A DNA stretch of 64,000 nucleotides from JBMDXB01 sp048594975 (lineage in GTDB: Bacteria; Acidobacteriota; Vicinamibacteria; Vicinamibacterales; 2-12-FULL-66-21): the NCBI GenBank assembly GCA_048594975.1, contig JBMDXQ010000101.1, positions 127,283 through 191,282 of the forward strand, given 5' to 3'. The notes beneath the pieces were generated by a model. It was not told where the DNA came from. It saw nothing but the letters and a program-made list of their open reading frames with translations, and ran no database searches. This document shows, one piece after another, positions 16,017 to 23,889 of this stretch. The first letter of the stretch is position 1. The number at the start of each line of letters is the position of its first letter. Made by a program: the position numbers and the translations under genes.

Positions 16017-16925
16017 GACGGCCTCGGCAGCCTCACGCGCGGTGACGACCCGGCCGCTGAAATGCGTGAGGATCCTGTCGACTGCGTCGAGCATCCATTG
16101 ACCGGTATGCCGGTGGAAGACCGACTGCCGCCACCCGCCTTGGGCCGCCGCGGGCATCGGCGCGACCTCCCATGGATGAAAGTAGAAACCCGTGTCGCCC
16201 GTCCGGATGCGGTAGCGAAGTGTGGTGAAGGTCCAGTGGAAGCCGAAAACGCGGGTGAAAATGCCGGATCCCGCGGAGAGTCTGATCACTGGAAACGAGG
16301 GCAGCGGCAGCTCCAGAAGACGTGCCGTGCCGGGCTTCGCAACGTCGTCATAACTCGGGTGATAGGGATGGTGCGGGGCGCGCGCCCAGCCGCGGTACTT
16401 CCCACCGATTGGTCGCGACACGCAGACAGTCGTGTCGTACAGGAACCCGCGCATTTCCAGCACGTGCGTCGCCCAGGGCTCGTAGACGAGGTTCGGGGCC
16501 CGATATCCTACGGGCCACTGCCCGGTGACCTCCATGAGAAGCTGGACCGCCCGATCCAGCTGGGCGGCAAATTCTTCGGGGCCGAGGACGGTCATGTCCA
16601 CATGGTGCAGTCCGTGGCATCCGATCTCGTGCCCCTCACTGGCGATCTCACGCACCAGGTCCGGATACCACTCTGCGACTTCGCCCAGCACAAAGAACGT
16701 GCAGTGAATCCGGTGTCGGCGGAAGAGCGAGAGCAGGGCTCTCGTAGGAGGAATCAGGTCGCCGGCGGGCCGGTCGGTGCCGTACAGAGTACGGAACAGC
16801 GCCTTCGTGTCGGGAACGGACCGCGTTTGTACGCCCTCGGTCCAGCGCCGCGAGTGGAACCACTCATCGAGATCGACCGAGACGACGAGATTGTGAGCAT
16901 CGGACACGGGCTGGGGCTGCGTCAC
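15969..16925 (-). CDS. Polysaccharide deacetylase (CE4, PEP-CTERM/XrtA-locus-like)
   Basis: This NodB-type enzyme would remove N-acetyl groups from a glycan using a bound metal. The 318-residue protein has SVDLDEWFHSRRW at the N-terminus (catalytic and metal aspartates), TFFVLGEVAEWYPDLV, and the metal-binding histidines in EIGCHGLHHVD near residue 105. YRAPNL follows, and FYFHPWEV near residue 248 resembles the C-terminal region of the deacetylases found in exosortase/EPS loci. Start is GTG at 16925, overlapping the methyltransferase stop as GTGA. This pair reads against the surrounding glycan genes and looks less GC-rich than its neighbours by eye. Confidence 0.87.
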   Translation of the reverse strand: MTQPQPVSDAHNLVVSVDLDEWFHSRRWTEGVQTRSVPDTKALFRTLYGTDRPAGDLIPPTRALLSLFRRHRIHCTFFVLGEVAEWYPDLVREIASEGHEIGCHGLHHVDMTVLGPEEFAAQLDRAVQLLMEVTGQWPVGYRAPNLVYEPWATHVLEMRGFLYDTTVCVSRPIGGKYRGWARAPHHPYHPSYDDVAKPGTARLLELPLPSFPVIRLSAGSGIFTRVFGFHWTFTTLRYRIRTGDTGFYFHPWEVAPMPAAAQGGWRQSVFHRHTGQWMLDAVDRILTHFSGRVVTAREAAEAVSLASFESQRRDLLRD

Positions 16926-17605
16926 GAGCGGCGAAAAGCCATGACCGTGAAAGAGTGGCCGGCGATACGGGCCGTTTCGGCAAAACCGGCGGACCGCATG
17001 ATAGCCGCCACCGAATCAGGCGAATGGTAGTGCAGGTAGAAGTGCTTGAGGCGTGCCAGCGTGTACCTCAGCCATCGCCGCCACCAGGGACCACGCGTGT
17101 CGCAGATGATCACCAGCTCACGGGTCGCAGCGGCGGCCTTCGTGAGAATCGGCGAAAGATCGCTGTAGTACTCGATCACGCCGATCATCATCGAGACAGC
17201 CGCCGCCGGGATCGGCTGAGTGACGACATCATGGACCTCGAAACGGACGCGATCGGTGAGTCCGGCGCGCTCGCTCTCTCGCCGCGCGATCGAGACCATC
17301 TCGGGTGACACATCGAGGCCGGTGACCGTTGCCCCGAGCCGCGCCGCGAGCAGTGACACCTCACCCGAACCGCTGCCGAGATCGAGGACGGATTTCCCTG
17401 CGACGCCATGTTTCCCGAGCAGGTCAGCCACGATCGCGGTGCGAGTTTCGAATGTCTTCCGGCGAAAGAGGCGGTTGATCGCGCGGTGGAGACGGTCGCG
17501 GCCCGTCCCTTCGAACGCGCGGTGATAGTCCTCGGCAAAGCTGCCGAAGTAGCGACGCGAAACCTCGACCTCTCTCTCAACAGACACACGTGGAGACACG
17601 GTCAA
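16922..17605 (-). CDS. Class I SAM-dependent methyltransferase
   Basis: The 227-residue protein has the SAM-binding signature VLDLGSGSGEVSLLAA near residue 75, a following acidic residue in TGLDVSPEMV, and a Rossmann-type order of strands. The substrate is unknown; size and layout resemble small-molecule or lipid methyltransferases of the UbiE/BchM type. The listed TTG at 17605 and a GTG at 17599 are both possible starts. The gene is translationally coupled to the downstream deacetylase. The 203-base gap upstream separates it from divergent plus-strand genes, and no clear promoter was found there. Confidence 0.85.
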   Translation of the reverse strand: MTVSPRVSVEREVEVSRRYFGSFAEDYHRAFEGTGRDRLHRAINRLFRRKTFETRTAIVADLLGKHGVAGKSVLDLGSGSGEVSLLAARLGATVTGLDVSPEMVSIARRESERAGLTDRVRFEVHDVVTQPIPAAAVSMMIGVIEYYSDLSPILTKAAAATRELVIICDTRGPWWRRWLRYTLARLKHFYLHYHSPDSVAAIMRSAGFAETARIAGHSFTVMAFRRS

Positions 17606-17808
17606 TCACGATAACGCACGCGCGAAGCAAAGCCAACAAACCACGGTCATCCGCACGAAGACGCAGAGCGCAGCCGTCTGGTGCCCACGAGTTGTGGTAG
17701 GCTGGCGCTGACCGAGCATAAGCGGCTTGGATTTCACAGGCGGGTGGACGCATGAAGCACAGATTTCGCCTGCCGCTGCCAATTCCAACGACATAGCTGC
17801 CATCTTCG

Positions 17809-19041
17809 GTGTCCAGATGGAGGTCGGTTCACGGCCGCTACCTGATCCTTCTCGTATGCGCGGGCTTGGTACTGCGGCTCGCATTTGCGCTGCTGTACTG
17901 GGTCGATAAGCCGCTCACGCACGACGAGCGAGAGTACCTGGCGCTGGCCCGCAGCGTCGCCGCGGGGCGCGGCTTCACCTATGAACCCGCGGAGCCGGCG
18001 GGCACTTCCCAGCAGTTCGGCCGCGCTCCCGGCTATCCCCTCTTCCTTGCCATCCTCGGCGTGCCCGACTCGGACGTGCGCACGCCTACCCGCGTGAAGG
18101 TGGCGCAGTCCCTGCTGGGCGCCGCGGTCGTGTGGCTGGTCGCGCTCATCGCCTGGCGCACGCGGGGCAGCCGGGCCGCCGTCGCTGCGGCGGCGATCGC
18201 GGCCGTGTATCCGCCACTGGTCTGGATGTGTGCCTACGCCCTCAGCGAGACGCTGTTCAGCCTCGTGGCGCTCGCCGCCGTCGCCGTGCTCGACGCGGCG
18301 ATGCTACGCGCCCGTCTCCATCGCGCGGGCGCGGCGGGCGTCATCGGCGCCGGTCTGCTCGCGGGAGGCGCGACGCTCGTGCGCCCGGTGATGCTCTTCT
18401 TCCTGCCGCTCGCGCTGCTCTGGATCCTGCGCCGCCGGGCGGCGCTCGCGGTGGCCTTCCTCGCCGCGGCGCTCGCTGTGATCCTCCCGTGGACGGCGCG
18501 CAATTACCGGGTGTACGACCGGTTCGTCCTGGTGGCCTCGGAAGGGGGCGTGACGTTCTGGACGGGCAACCACCCGCTGGCGCGAGGCGACGGCGATCTC
18601 GCCGCCAACCCGGAGGTGAAGGAGGCGGAACTGGAATTCCGCCGCCGTCACACCGGCCTCACCGCCGAGCAACTCGAACCGCTGTACTACCGCGACGCGC
18701 TCCGCCGGATTGCCGATCGGCCGGGGTGGTGGCTGACGCTGCTGGCGCGCAAGGCGTTCTACACCGTCGTGCCCGCGGGCCCGTCGTATACGCTACACTC
18801 CTGGAGGTACCTCGTGGCCGCTGTCGGGTCATACGTCCTGCTTCTGCCGTTCGCGGTCGCGGGTGTGCGGCACGTGTGGCGGAGCGAGACGCGGCCGACG
18901 GCGCTGCTGCTCGCTGCCGCCGCGGTCCTGCTTGCCGGCCTGGTGTTCTTTCCCCAGGAACGGTTCCGCATTCCCGTGCTCGACCCGACGCTGATCGTGT
19001 GCGCCGCCGCATGGGGCGCCGCACGCCTCGAACGCGCATGA
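17809..19041 (+). CDS. GT-C type membrane glycosyltransferase (PMT/ArnT-like)
   Basis: The 410-residue protein has a cytoplasmic N-terminus, about nine hydrophobic spans, and an acidic THDEREYL motif right after the first span, where GT-C enzymes keep their catalytic aspartate. Members of this group take sugars from polyprenyl-phosphate carriers on the outer side of the membrane. A soluble stretch follows near residues 235-300 (TFWTGNHPLARGDGD). Start is GTG at 17809. The next gene encodes a polyprenyl-phosphate sugar synthase overlapping it by four bases, a natural donor-making partner. Confidence 0.8.
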   Translation: MSRWRSVHGRYLILLVCAGLVLRLAFALLYWVDKPLTHDEREYLALARSVAAGRGFTYEPAEPAGTSQQFGRAPGYPLFLAILGVPDSDVRTPTRVKVAQSLLGAAVVWLVALIAWRTRGSRAAVAAAAIAAVYPPLVWMCAYALSETLFSLVALAAVAVLDAAMLRARLHRAGAAGVIGAGLLAGGATLVRPVMLFFLPLALLWILRRRAALAVAFLAAALAVILPWTARNYRVYDRFVLVASEGGVTFWTGNHPLARGDGDLAANPEVKEAELEFRRRHTGLTAEQLEPLYYRDALRRIADRPGWWLTLLARKAFYTVVPAGPSYTLHSWRYLVAAVGSYVLLLPFAVAGVRHVWRSETRPTALLLAAAAVLLAGLVFFPQERFRIPVLDPTLIVCAAAWGAARLERA

Positions 19042-19748
19042 ACGTCCTCGTCGTTGTGCCGACCTACAACGAGCGCGACAACCTGCCGGTGCTGGTTCGC
19101 GCCGTGCTCGCACACGACGGCTTCCGGATGCTGATCGTGGACGACGCCTCGCCAGACGGCACCGGCGCGCTGGCCGACACGCTGGCGGCCCAGCATCCCG
19201 GGCGCATCGATGTCGTCCACCGATCGGGCCCGCGCGGGCTCGGGCGCTCCTACGTGGACGGCCTGCAGCGCGCCATCGCGATGCAGGACGTGGATCTCGT
19301 CTTCCAGATGGACGCCGATCTTTCGCACAACCCCGAGCACATGCCCGCGATGGCGGACGCGGCAGCGGATCACGACCTCGTCATCGGGTCGCGCTATGTG
19401 CACGGCATCAGCGTCGTGAACTGGCCGCTGCGCCGGATCTTTCTCAGCACGTTCGCCAATCAGTACATCCGCACGATTACCGGGCTGGGTACGAAAGACT
19501 GCACGAGCGGCTTCCGGTGCTGGCGCCGGGAGGCGCTGGCGCGGCTGCCGATCGGGCGCCTCGTGTCGGACGGCTACGCGTTCCTGGTCGAGATGCTGTT
19601 CGAGGCTCACCGACGCGGCTATCGCATTGCCGAAGTGCCGATCATCTTCATCGAGCGGCGGCAGGGGCAGTCGAAGGTGCTCAGCGCCGGCTTCATGGAA
19701 TCGCTCGTCATGCCGTGGCGGCTGACGCTGCGCCGGCGCCGGCCCTGA
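19038..19748 (+). CDS. Polyprenol-phosphate mannosyltransferase-like GT2 (Ppm1/DPM1 type)
   Basis: The 236-residue soluble GT2 enzyme matches the catalytic domain of polyprenol monophosphomannose synthases. MNVLVVVPTYNERDNLP forms the N-terminus; VDDASPDGTG near residue 36 and QMDADLSHNPEHMP near residue 90 bind donor and metal; CTSGFRCWRREAL near residue 155 is also typical. It has no membrane span. ATG at 19038 overlaps the preceding GT-C gene as ATGA, suggesting that this enzyme makes the lipid-linked sugar used by that enzyme. Mannose is the usual donor in the family but other sugars are possible. Confidence 0.88.
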   Translation: MNVLVVVPTYNERDNLPVLVRAVLAHDGFRMLIVDDASPDGTGALADTLAAQHPGRIDVVHRSGPRGLGRSYVDGLQRAIAMQDVDLVFQMDADLSHNPEHMPAMADAAADHDLVIGSRYVHGISVVNWPLRRIFLSTFANQYIRTITGLGTKDCTSGFRCWRREALARLPIGRLVSDGYAFLVEMLFEAHRRGYRIAEVPIIFIERRQGQSKVLSAGFMESLVMPWRLTLRRRRP

Positions 19749-19751
19749 GCC

Positions 19752-20978
19752 ATGGCTGAAGTCGTCGTCATGGTGACGACCTCCTACCCCCGGTTTCCGG
19801 GGGACAGCGTCGGTACCTTCCTCGAGCCGATTGCCAAGGCGGTCGCCGCGCGAGGCCACCAGGTCCACGTGGTCGCCCCGTGGCACCCCCGCGTCCATCG
19901 GGCCGATTGCGAGGACGGCGTGCGGTTTCACTTCTACCGCTATGCCCCGCTGCGATCGCTCTACGTCTTCGGCTACGCCGCCGCGATGCGCGACGACGTC
20001 GCGCTGCGCTTCGCCGCCTGGGTCGCCGCGCCGCTGGCGCTCGCGGCTGGATGGCGAGCGGCCCGGCGGGTCGCGCGGCGCGAGCGCGCCACCATCATGC
20101 ACGCGCACTGGGTCATCCCCGGCGGCGTGACCGCAGCGCTCGCCGCACCCCGGCTTCCGCTCGTGGTCAGCCTGCACGGATCCGACGTCTACGTGGCGGA
20201 GACCGTGGGGCCGGCACGGTTCGCGGCTCGGCAGGCCTTCCGCCGCGCCGGGTTCGTCACCGCGTGCAGCGACGACCTCGCGCGCCGAGGCGTGGCGCTC
20301 GGCGCGGATCCGGCGCGCCTCGAGACCGTGCCGTACGGGGTGGACGTCGATCGGTTTCATCCGGATCCATCCTCGCGCGCCGAGTTGCGGGAGCGGCTCG
20401 GCGCGGCCGGCCGCCCGGTCGTCTTCGCTGCCGGACGGCTGGTGAAGAAGAAGGGCTTCGAGTACCTCATCGACGCGATGCGCGACGTGCCGTCGGCCGT
20501 GCTCGGCGTCGCCGGCGAGGGCAGCCTCGAGCACGAGCTCCGCGCGCGCGCGGCGACGGCGGGTGTCGCGCCGCGCGTGCGCTTCCTCGGAAACCTCCCG
20601 CAGGACCGCGTCGCCGCCTACCTCGGCGCCGCCGACATCGTGGTTGCGCCTTCGGTGCGCGACGAGGGGGGGAACGTCGACGGGCTGCCCAACGTCGTGC
20701 TGGAAGCGCTTGCCTCCGGCACGCCGCTCGTGACCACCGGCGCGGGCGGGATCGGCGCCGTCGCGCGGCCCGACCAGACCGCCTACGTCGTCCCCGAGCG
20801 CGATCCGGCGGCCCTCGCCGCCGCGATCGAGCGTGCGCTGGCCGACCCCGCCGGGGCGCGGCGGCTCGCGGAGGCGGCGCGCGCGCTGGTGCGCGAAGCG
20901 TTCGGATGGGAACGCGTGGCGCGCCGCTTCGAGCACGCCTACGGGTGCGCCCTTGCCTTCACGTCCGCCCGACGCTAG
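19752..20978 (+). CDS. GT4-family glycosyltransferase
   Basis: This 408-residue GT-B enzyme has an N-terminal domain with SYPRFPGDSVGTFLEPIA, HAHWVIPGG and LHGSDVYV near residue 145. The C-terminal donor domain has GRLVKKKGFEYLI near residue 225 and the GGNVDGLPNVVLEALASGTPLV segment near residue 310, with the conserved glutamate. It acts in the cytoplasm. It starts four bases after the Ppm-like gene and is part of the same run. Specificity cannot be judged. Confidence 0.92.
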   Translation: MAEVVVMVTTSYPRFPGDSVGTFLEPIAKAVAARGHQVHVVAPWHPRVHRADCEDGVRFHFYRYAPLRSLYVFGYAAAMRDDVALRFAAWVAAPLALAAGWRAARRVARRERATIMHAHWVIPGGVTAALAAPRLPLVVSLHGSDVYVAETVGPARFAARQAFRRAGFVTACSDDLARRGVALGADPARLETVPYGVDVDRFHPDPSSRAELRERLGAAGRPVVFAAGRLVKKKGFEYLIDAMRDVPSAVLGVAGEGSLEHELRARAATAGVAPRVRFLGNLPQDRVAAYLGAADIVVAPSVRDEGGNVDGLPNVVLEALASGTPLVTTGAGGIGAVARPDQTAYVVPERDPAALAAAIERALADPAGARRLAEAARALVREAFGWERVARRFEHAYGCALAFTSARR

Positions 20979-20995
20979 CATTTAGCGTCCACTTC

Positions 20996-21784
20996 ATGCC
21001 GCAGTCCACGGACCGGAGGCCGGGGCTCAGCGTGTTCTTTCCCGCCTACAACGACAGCGGGACGATCGCGAGTCTGGTCATCACTGCCCTGCAGAGCGCG
21101 CGTCGGCTGACGCCCGACCTCGAGGTCATCATCGTGAACGACGGCAGCGCCGACGCGACGGCGGCGATCGCCGACGAGCTCGCGCGCACCTATCCCGAGG
21201 TGCGGGTCGTGCATCACGAGCGCAACCGCGGCTACGGCGGCGCGCTGCGCAGCGGCTTCGCGGCGGCGACGCGAGAGTTCGTCTTCTACACCGACGGCGA
21301 CGCGCAGTACGACCCGGCGGAGATGGCGCTGCTCTGGCGGCGGCTCGACGACCGCGTCGATCTCGTGAACGGCTACAAGATCAGCCGCTCCGATCCGCTG
21401 CACCGCATCGTCATCGGCCGCCTCTATCACCACTCCGTGAAGCTGCTCTTCGGCCTGAAGGTGCGCGACGTCGACTGCGACTTCCGCCTGATGCGGCGCT
21501 CGATCTTCGAATGCGTCCGCCTGGAGAGGGACAGCGGCGTCATCTGCCTGGAGATGATGAAAAAGATCCAGGACGCCGGCTTCCGCATCGCCGAGGTGCC
21601 GGTGCACCACTATCACCGCGCGCACGGGCGGTCGCAGTTCTTCAACTTCCCCCGCCTGGCGAAGACCGCCGCCGACGTCGCCCGGCTCTGGGTGTCCCTC
21701 GTCGTCCGCCGCGAGCACCTGCGCCAGCGCCCGGCGACCGCGGCGACGGGCGCCGCGTCGTCGCGCGCCCGAGATCGCGCATGA
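20996..21784 (+). CDS. GT2-family glycosyltransferase (DPM1-like, soluble)
   Basis: The 262-residue protein has FFPAYNDSGTIASLV, IVNDGSADAT near residue 47, YTDGDAQYDPAEM near residue 97 and DVDCDFRLMRR near residue 158. These are the donor, metal and acceptor motifs of GT2 enzymes near dolichol-phosphate mannose synthase. No C-terminal membrane span is present. The ATG at 20996 is preceded by an 18-base gap after the GT4 gene; longer upstream frames only shadow that gene. Its stop overlaps the next start as ATGA. Confidence 0.9.
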   Translation: MPQSTDRRPGLSVFFPAYNDSGTIASLVITALQSARRLTPDLEVIIVNDGSADATAAIADELARTYPEVRVVHHERNRGYGGALRSGFAAATREFVFYTDGDAQYDPAEMALLWRRLDDRVDLVNGYKISRSDPLHRIVIGRLYHHSVKLLFGLKVRDVDCDFRLMRRSIFECVRLERDSGVICLEMMKKIQDAGFRIAEVPVHHYHRAHGRSQFFNFPRLAKTAADVARLWVSLVVRREHLRQRPATAATGAASSRARDRA

Positions 21785-22809
21785 CCGCCGCCGCGCGCGG
21801 CGACTACCGCGGTTTCTACGACGGCCGGCGCGTCATGATCACCGGCGGCCTGGGGTTCATCGGCAGCAATCTGGCCCGCCGCCTCGTCGATCTCGGCGCA
21901 CGGGTACTGATCGTCGACTCGCTGCTCCCCGACTACGGCGGCAACTTGTTCAACATCGACGGCGTCGCCGATCGCCTCGCGCTGAACATCGCGGACATCC
22001 GGATGGACAGCACGATGAACGTGCTGGTCCGCGACCTCGACATCATCTTCAACCTCGCCGGTCAGGTCAGCCACATCGACAGCATGGTCGACCCGCACAC
22101 CGACCTCGAGATCAACTGCCGTGCGCAGCTGACCATGCTCGAGTCGTGCCGGCGGCACAACCGTGCCGTCCGCGTGGTCTACGCCGGCACCCGCCAGGTG
22201 TACGGACGGCCGGAGCGTCTGCCGGTGGACGAGCGTCACCTCGTGCACCCGGCGGACATCAACGGCATCAACAAGGCGGCCGGCGAGTACTACCACCTGC
22301 TCTACAACAACGTCTTCGGCGTGCGCGCCTCGTCGCTGCGCCTCACCAACGTCTACGGCCCGCGGCAGCTGATCAAGCACAACCGCCAGGGCTTCATCGG
22401 GTGGTTCATCCGCCTCGCCATCGAGGACGGCGAGATCCAGATCTACGGCGACGGCTCCCAGATGCGCGACTTCGTCTACGTGGACGATGCCGCCGACGCG
22501 TTCCTGCGCGCCGGCGCCCTCGACGGCTGCGACGGCGAGGTCTTCAACGTCGGCGGGGACGAGCCGGTCAGCCACCGCGATCTCGCCGCGCTGCTCATCG
22601 AGATCGCCGGCTCCGGCCGCGTCCGCTGCGTCGCGTGGCCGCCGGAGAAGCAGCGCATCGACATCGGCAGCTTCTATTCCGACTCGTCGAAGTTCCGGCG
22701 TGCGACCGGCTGGGCGCCGGCGGTGAGCCTGCGCGAGGGGCTGCGGCGCACCGTCGACTACTATCGCGCGCACTACGACCGCTACGTCGAGCGCGAGGCC
22801 CCGGCGTGA
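21781..22809 (+). CDS. NAD-dependent epimerase/dehydratase family protein with altered YxxxK motif
   Basis: The 342-residue extended-SDR protein has the nucleotide-binding motif ITGGLGFIGSNLARRL near residue 20 and the VYGRP, NVYGPRQ and IYGDGSQMRDFVYVDD segments typical of nucleotide-sugar epimerases and dehydratases. The usual catalytic YxxxK reads NGINK here (within HPADINGINKAAGEYYH, near residue 160), so the tyrosine position is asparagine. It may be a variant active site rather than a dead one, since cofactor motifs are intact. It overlaps the preceding GT2 gene and the following aminotransferase by four bases each. Confidence 0.87.
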   Translation: MTAAARGDYRGFYDGRRVMITGGLGFIGSNLARRLVDLGARVLIVDSLLPDYGGNLFNIDGVADRLALNIADIRMDSTMNVLVRDLDIIFNLAGQVSHIDSMVDPHTDLEINCRAQLTMLESCRRHNRAVRVVYAGTRQVYGRPERLPVDERHLVHPADINGINKAAGEYYHLLYNNVFGVRASSLRLTNVYGPRQLIKHNRQGFIGWFIRLAIEDGEIQIYGDGSQMRDFVYVDDAADAFLRAGALDGCDGEVFNVGGDEPVSHRDLAALLIEIAGSGRVRCVAWPPEKQRIDIGSFYSDSSKFRRATGWAPAVSLREGLRRTVDYYRAHYDRYVEREAPA

Positions 22810-23885
22810 TTCCGTTCCTGGAGCTCGCGCTGCACGAGGACGCGGCGGCGGTGCGGGCCGCGATCGACCGCGTGATCGGCCGCGGCTGGTACGTCCTGGG
22901 ACCCGAGGTGGAGGCGTTCGAGGCCGAGTTCGCCGCCGCGACGCGCTCGGCGCACGCCGTCGCCGTCGGCAACGGCACCGACGCCATCGCAATCGCGCTG
23001 CGCGCCGCAGGGATCCGGCGCGGTGACGAGGTGATCACCTCGCCGCTCACCGCCACCTTCACCGCGCTGGCGATCGTCATGGCGGGCGCGCGCCCGGTGT
23101 TCGCCGACCTCGATCCCTCGAGGCTGACGCTCGACCCGGACGCGGCTGCCGCAGCGGTGACGTCGCGCACGGCGGCGATGGTCCCGGTCCACCTGTATGG
23201 CCAGGCCGCCGACATGCCGGCGCTCGCGCAGGTCGCCGGGCGCCACGGCCTCGCGATCGTCGAGGATTGCTGCCAGGCTCACCTCGCGACCTGCGGCGGC
23301 CGGCCGGTGGGCACGTTCGGCGCGGCCGCGGCTTACAGCTTCTACCCGACGAAGAACCTCGGCGCGCTCGGCGATGGCGGCGCGCTGACGACCGCCGATG
23401 CCGCCGTCGCCGCACGGGCGCGGCGCCTGCGCCACGGCGGACAAACGGTGACCTACCGCCACGAGGAGCTCGGCGTGAACTCCCGGCTCGACGAGATGCA
23501 GGCCGCGGTGCTCCGGGCGCGGTTACCGCTGCTGCCGGCATGGACAGCGGCGCGCCGTTCGCTCGCGACCGCATACCGGCGCGCCCTCGATGGCGCGGGC
23601 GACCTCCAAGTACCGCCCGAGCTGGATCCGGGTCACGTCTACCACCTGTTTCCCGTGCTCAGCGACCGCCGCGACGTGATGCTCGCACGCCTGAAGGCGG
23701 CCGGCGTCGGCACGCTCATCCACTATCCCGTCGCCGTGCCTCGGCAGCCGGCCATGGCCGGCCTGCATCCGGCGAGCTGCCCGATTGCCGACCGGGTGTG
23801 CGGCCGGGTGTTCTCGCTGCCGCTGCATCCGCATCTTCCGCGCGATACCGTCGACCGCGTGGCCGCCGCGCTCGCGCAGGAGTGA
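22806..23885 (+). CDS. DegT/DnrJ/EryC1/StrS-family sugar aminotransferase
   Basis: These PLP enzymes transfer an amino group to a keto-sugar nucleotide. The 359-residue protein has GNGTDAIAIALRA near residue 58, the EDCCQAHLA strand near residue 155 with the PLP-binding aspartate, and SFYPTKNLGALGDGGAL near residue 178 with the Schiff-base lysine in PTKNLG. The GTG at 22806 overlaps the epimerase stop as GTGA. With the upstream SDR-type protein, it suggests an amino sugar component of the glycan. Confidence 0.93.
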   Translation: MIPFLELALHEDAAAVRAAIDRVIGRGWYVLGPEVEAFEAEFAAATRSAHAVAVGNGTDAIAIALRAAGIRRGDEVITSPLTATFTALAIVMAGARPVFADLDPSRLTLDPDAAAAAVTSRTAAMVPVHLYGQAADMPALAQVAGRHGLAIVEDCCQAHLATCGGRPVGTFGAAAAYSFYPTKNLGALGDGGALTTADAAVAARARRLRHGGQTVTYRHEELGVNSRLDEMQAAVLRARLPLLPAWTAARRSLATAYRRALDGAGDLQVPPELDPGHVYHLFPVLSDRRDVMLARLKAAGVGTLIHYPVAVPRQPAMAGLHPASCPIADRVCGRVFSLPLHPHLPRDTVDRVAAALAQE

Positions 23886-23889
23886 CGGC

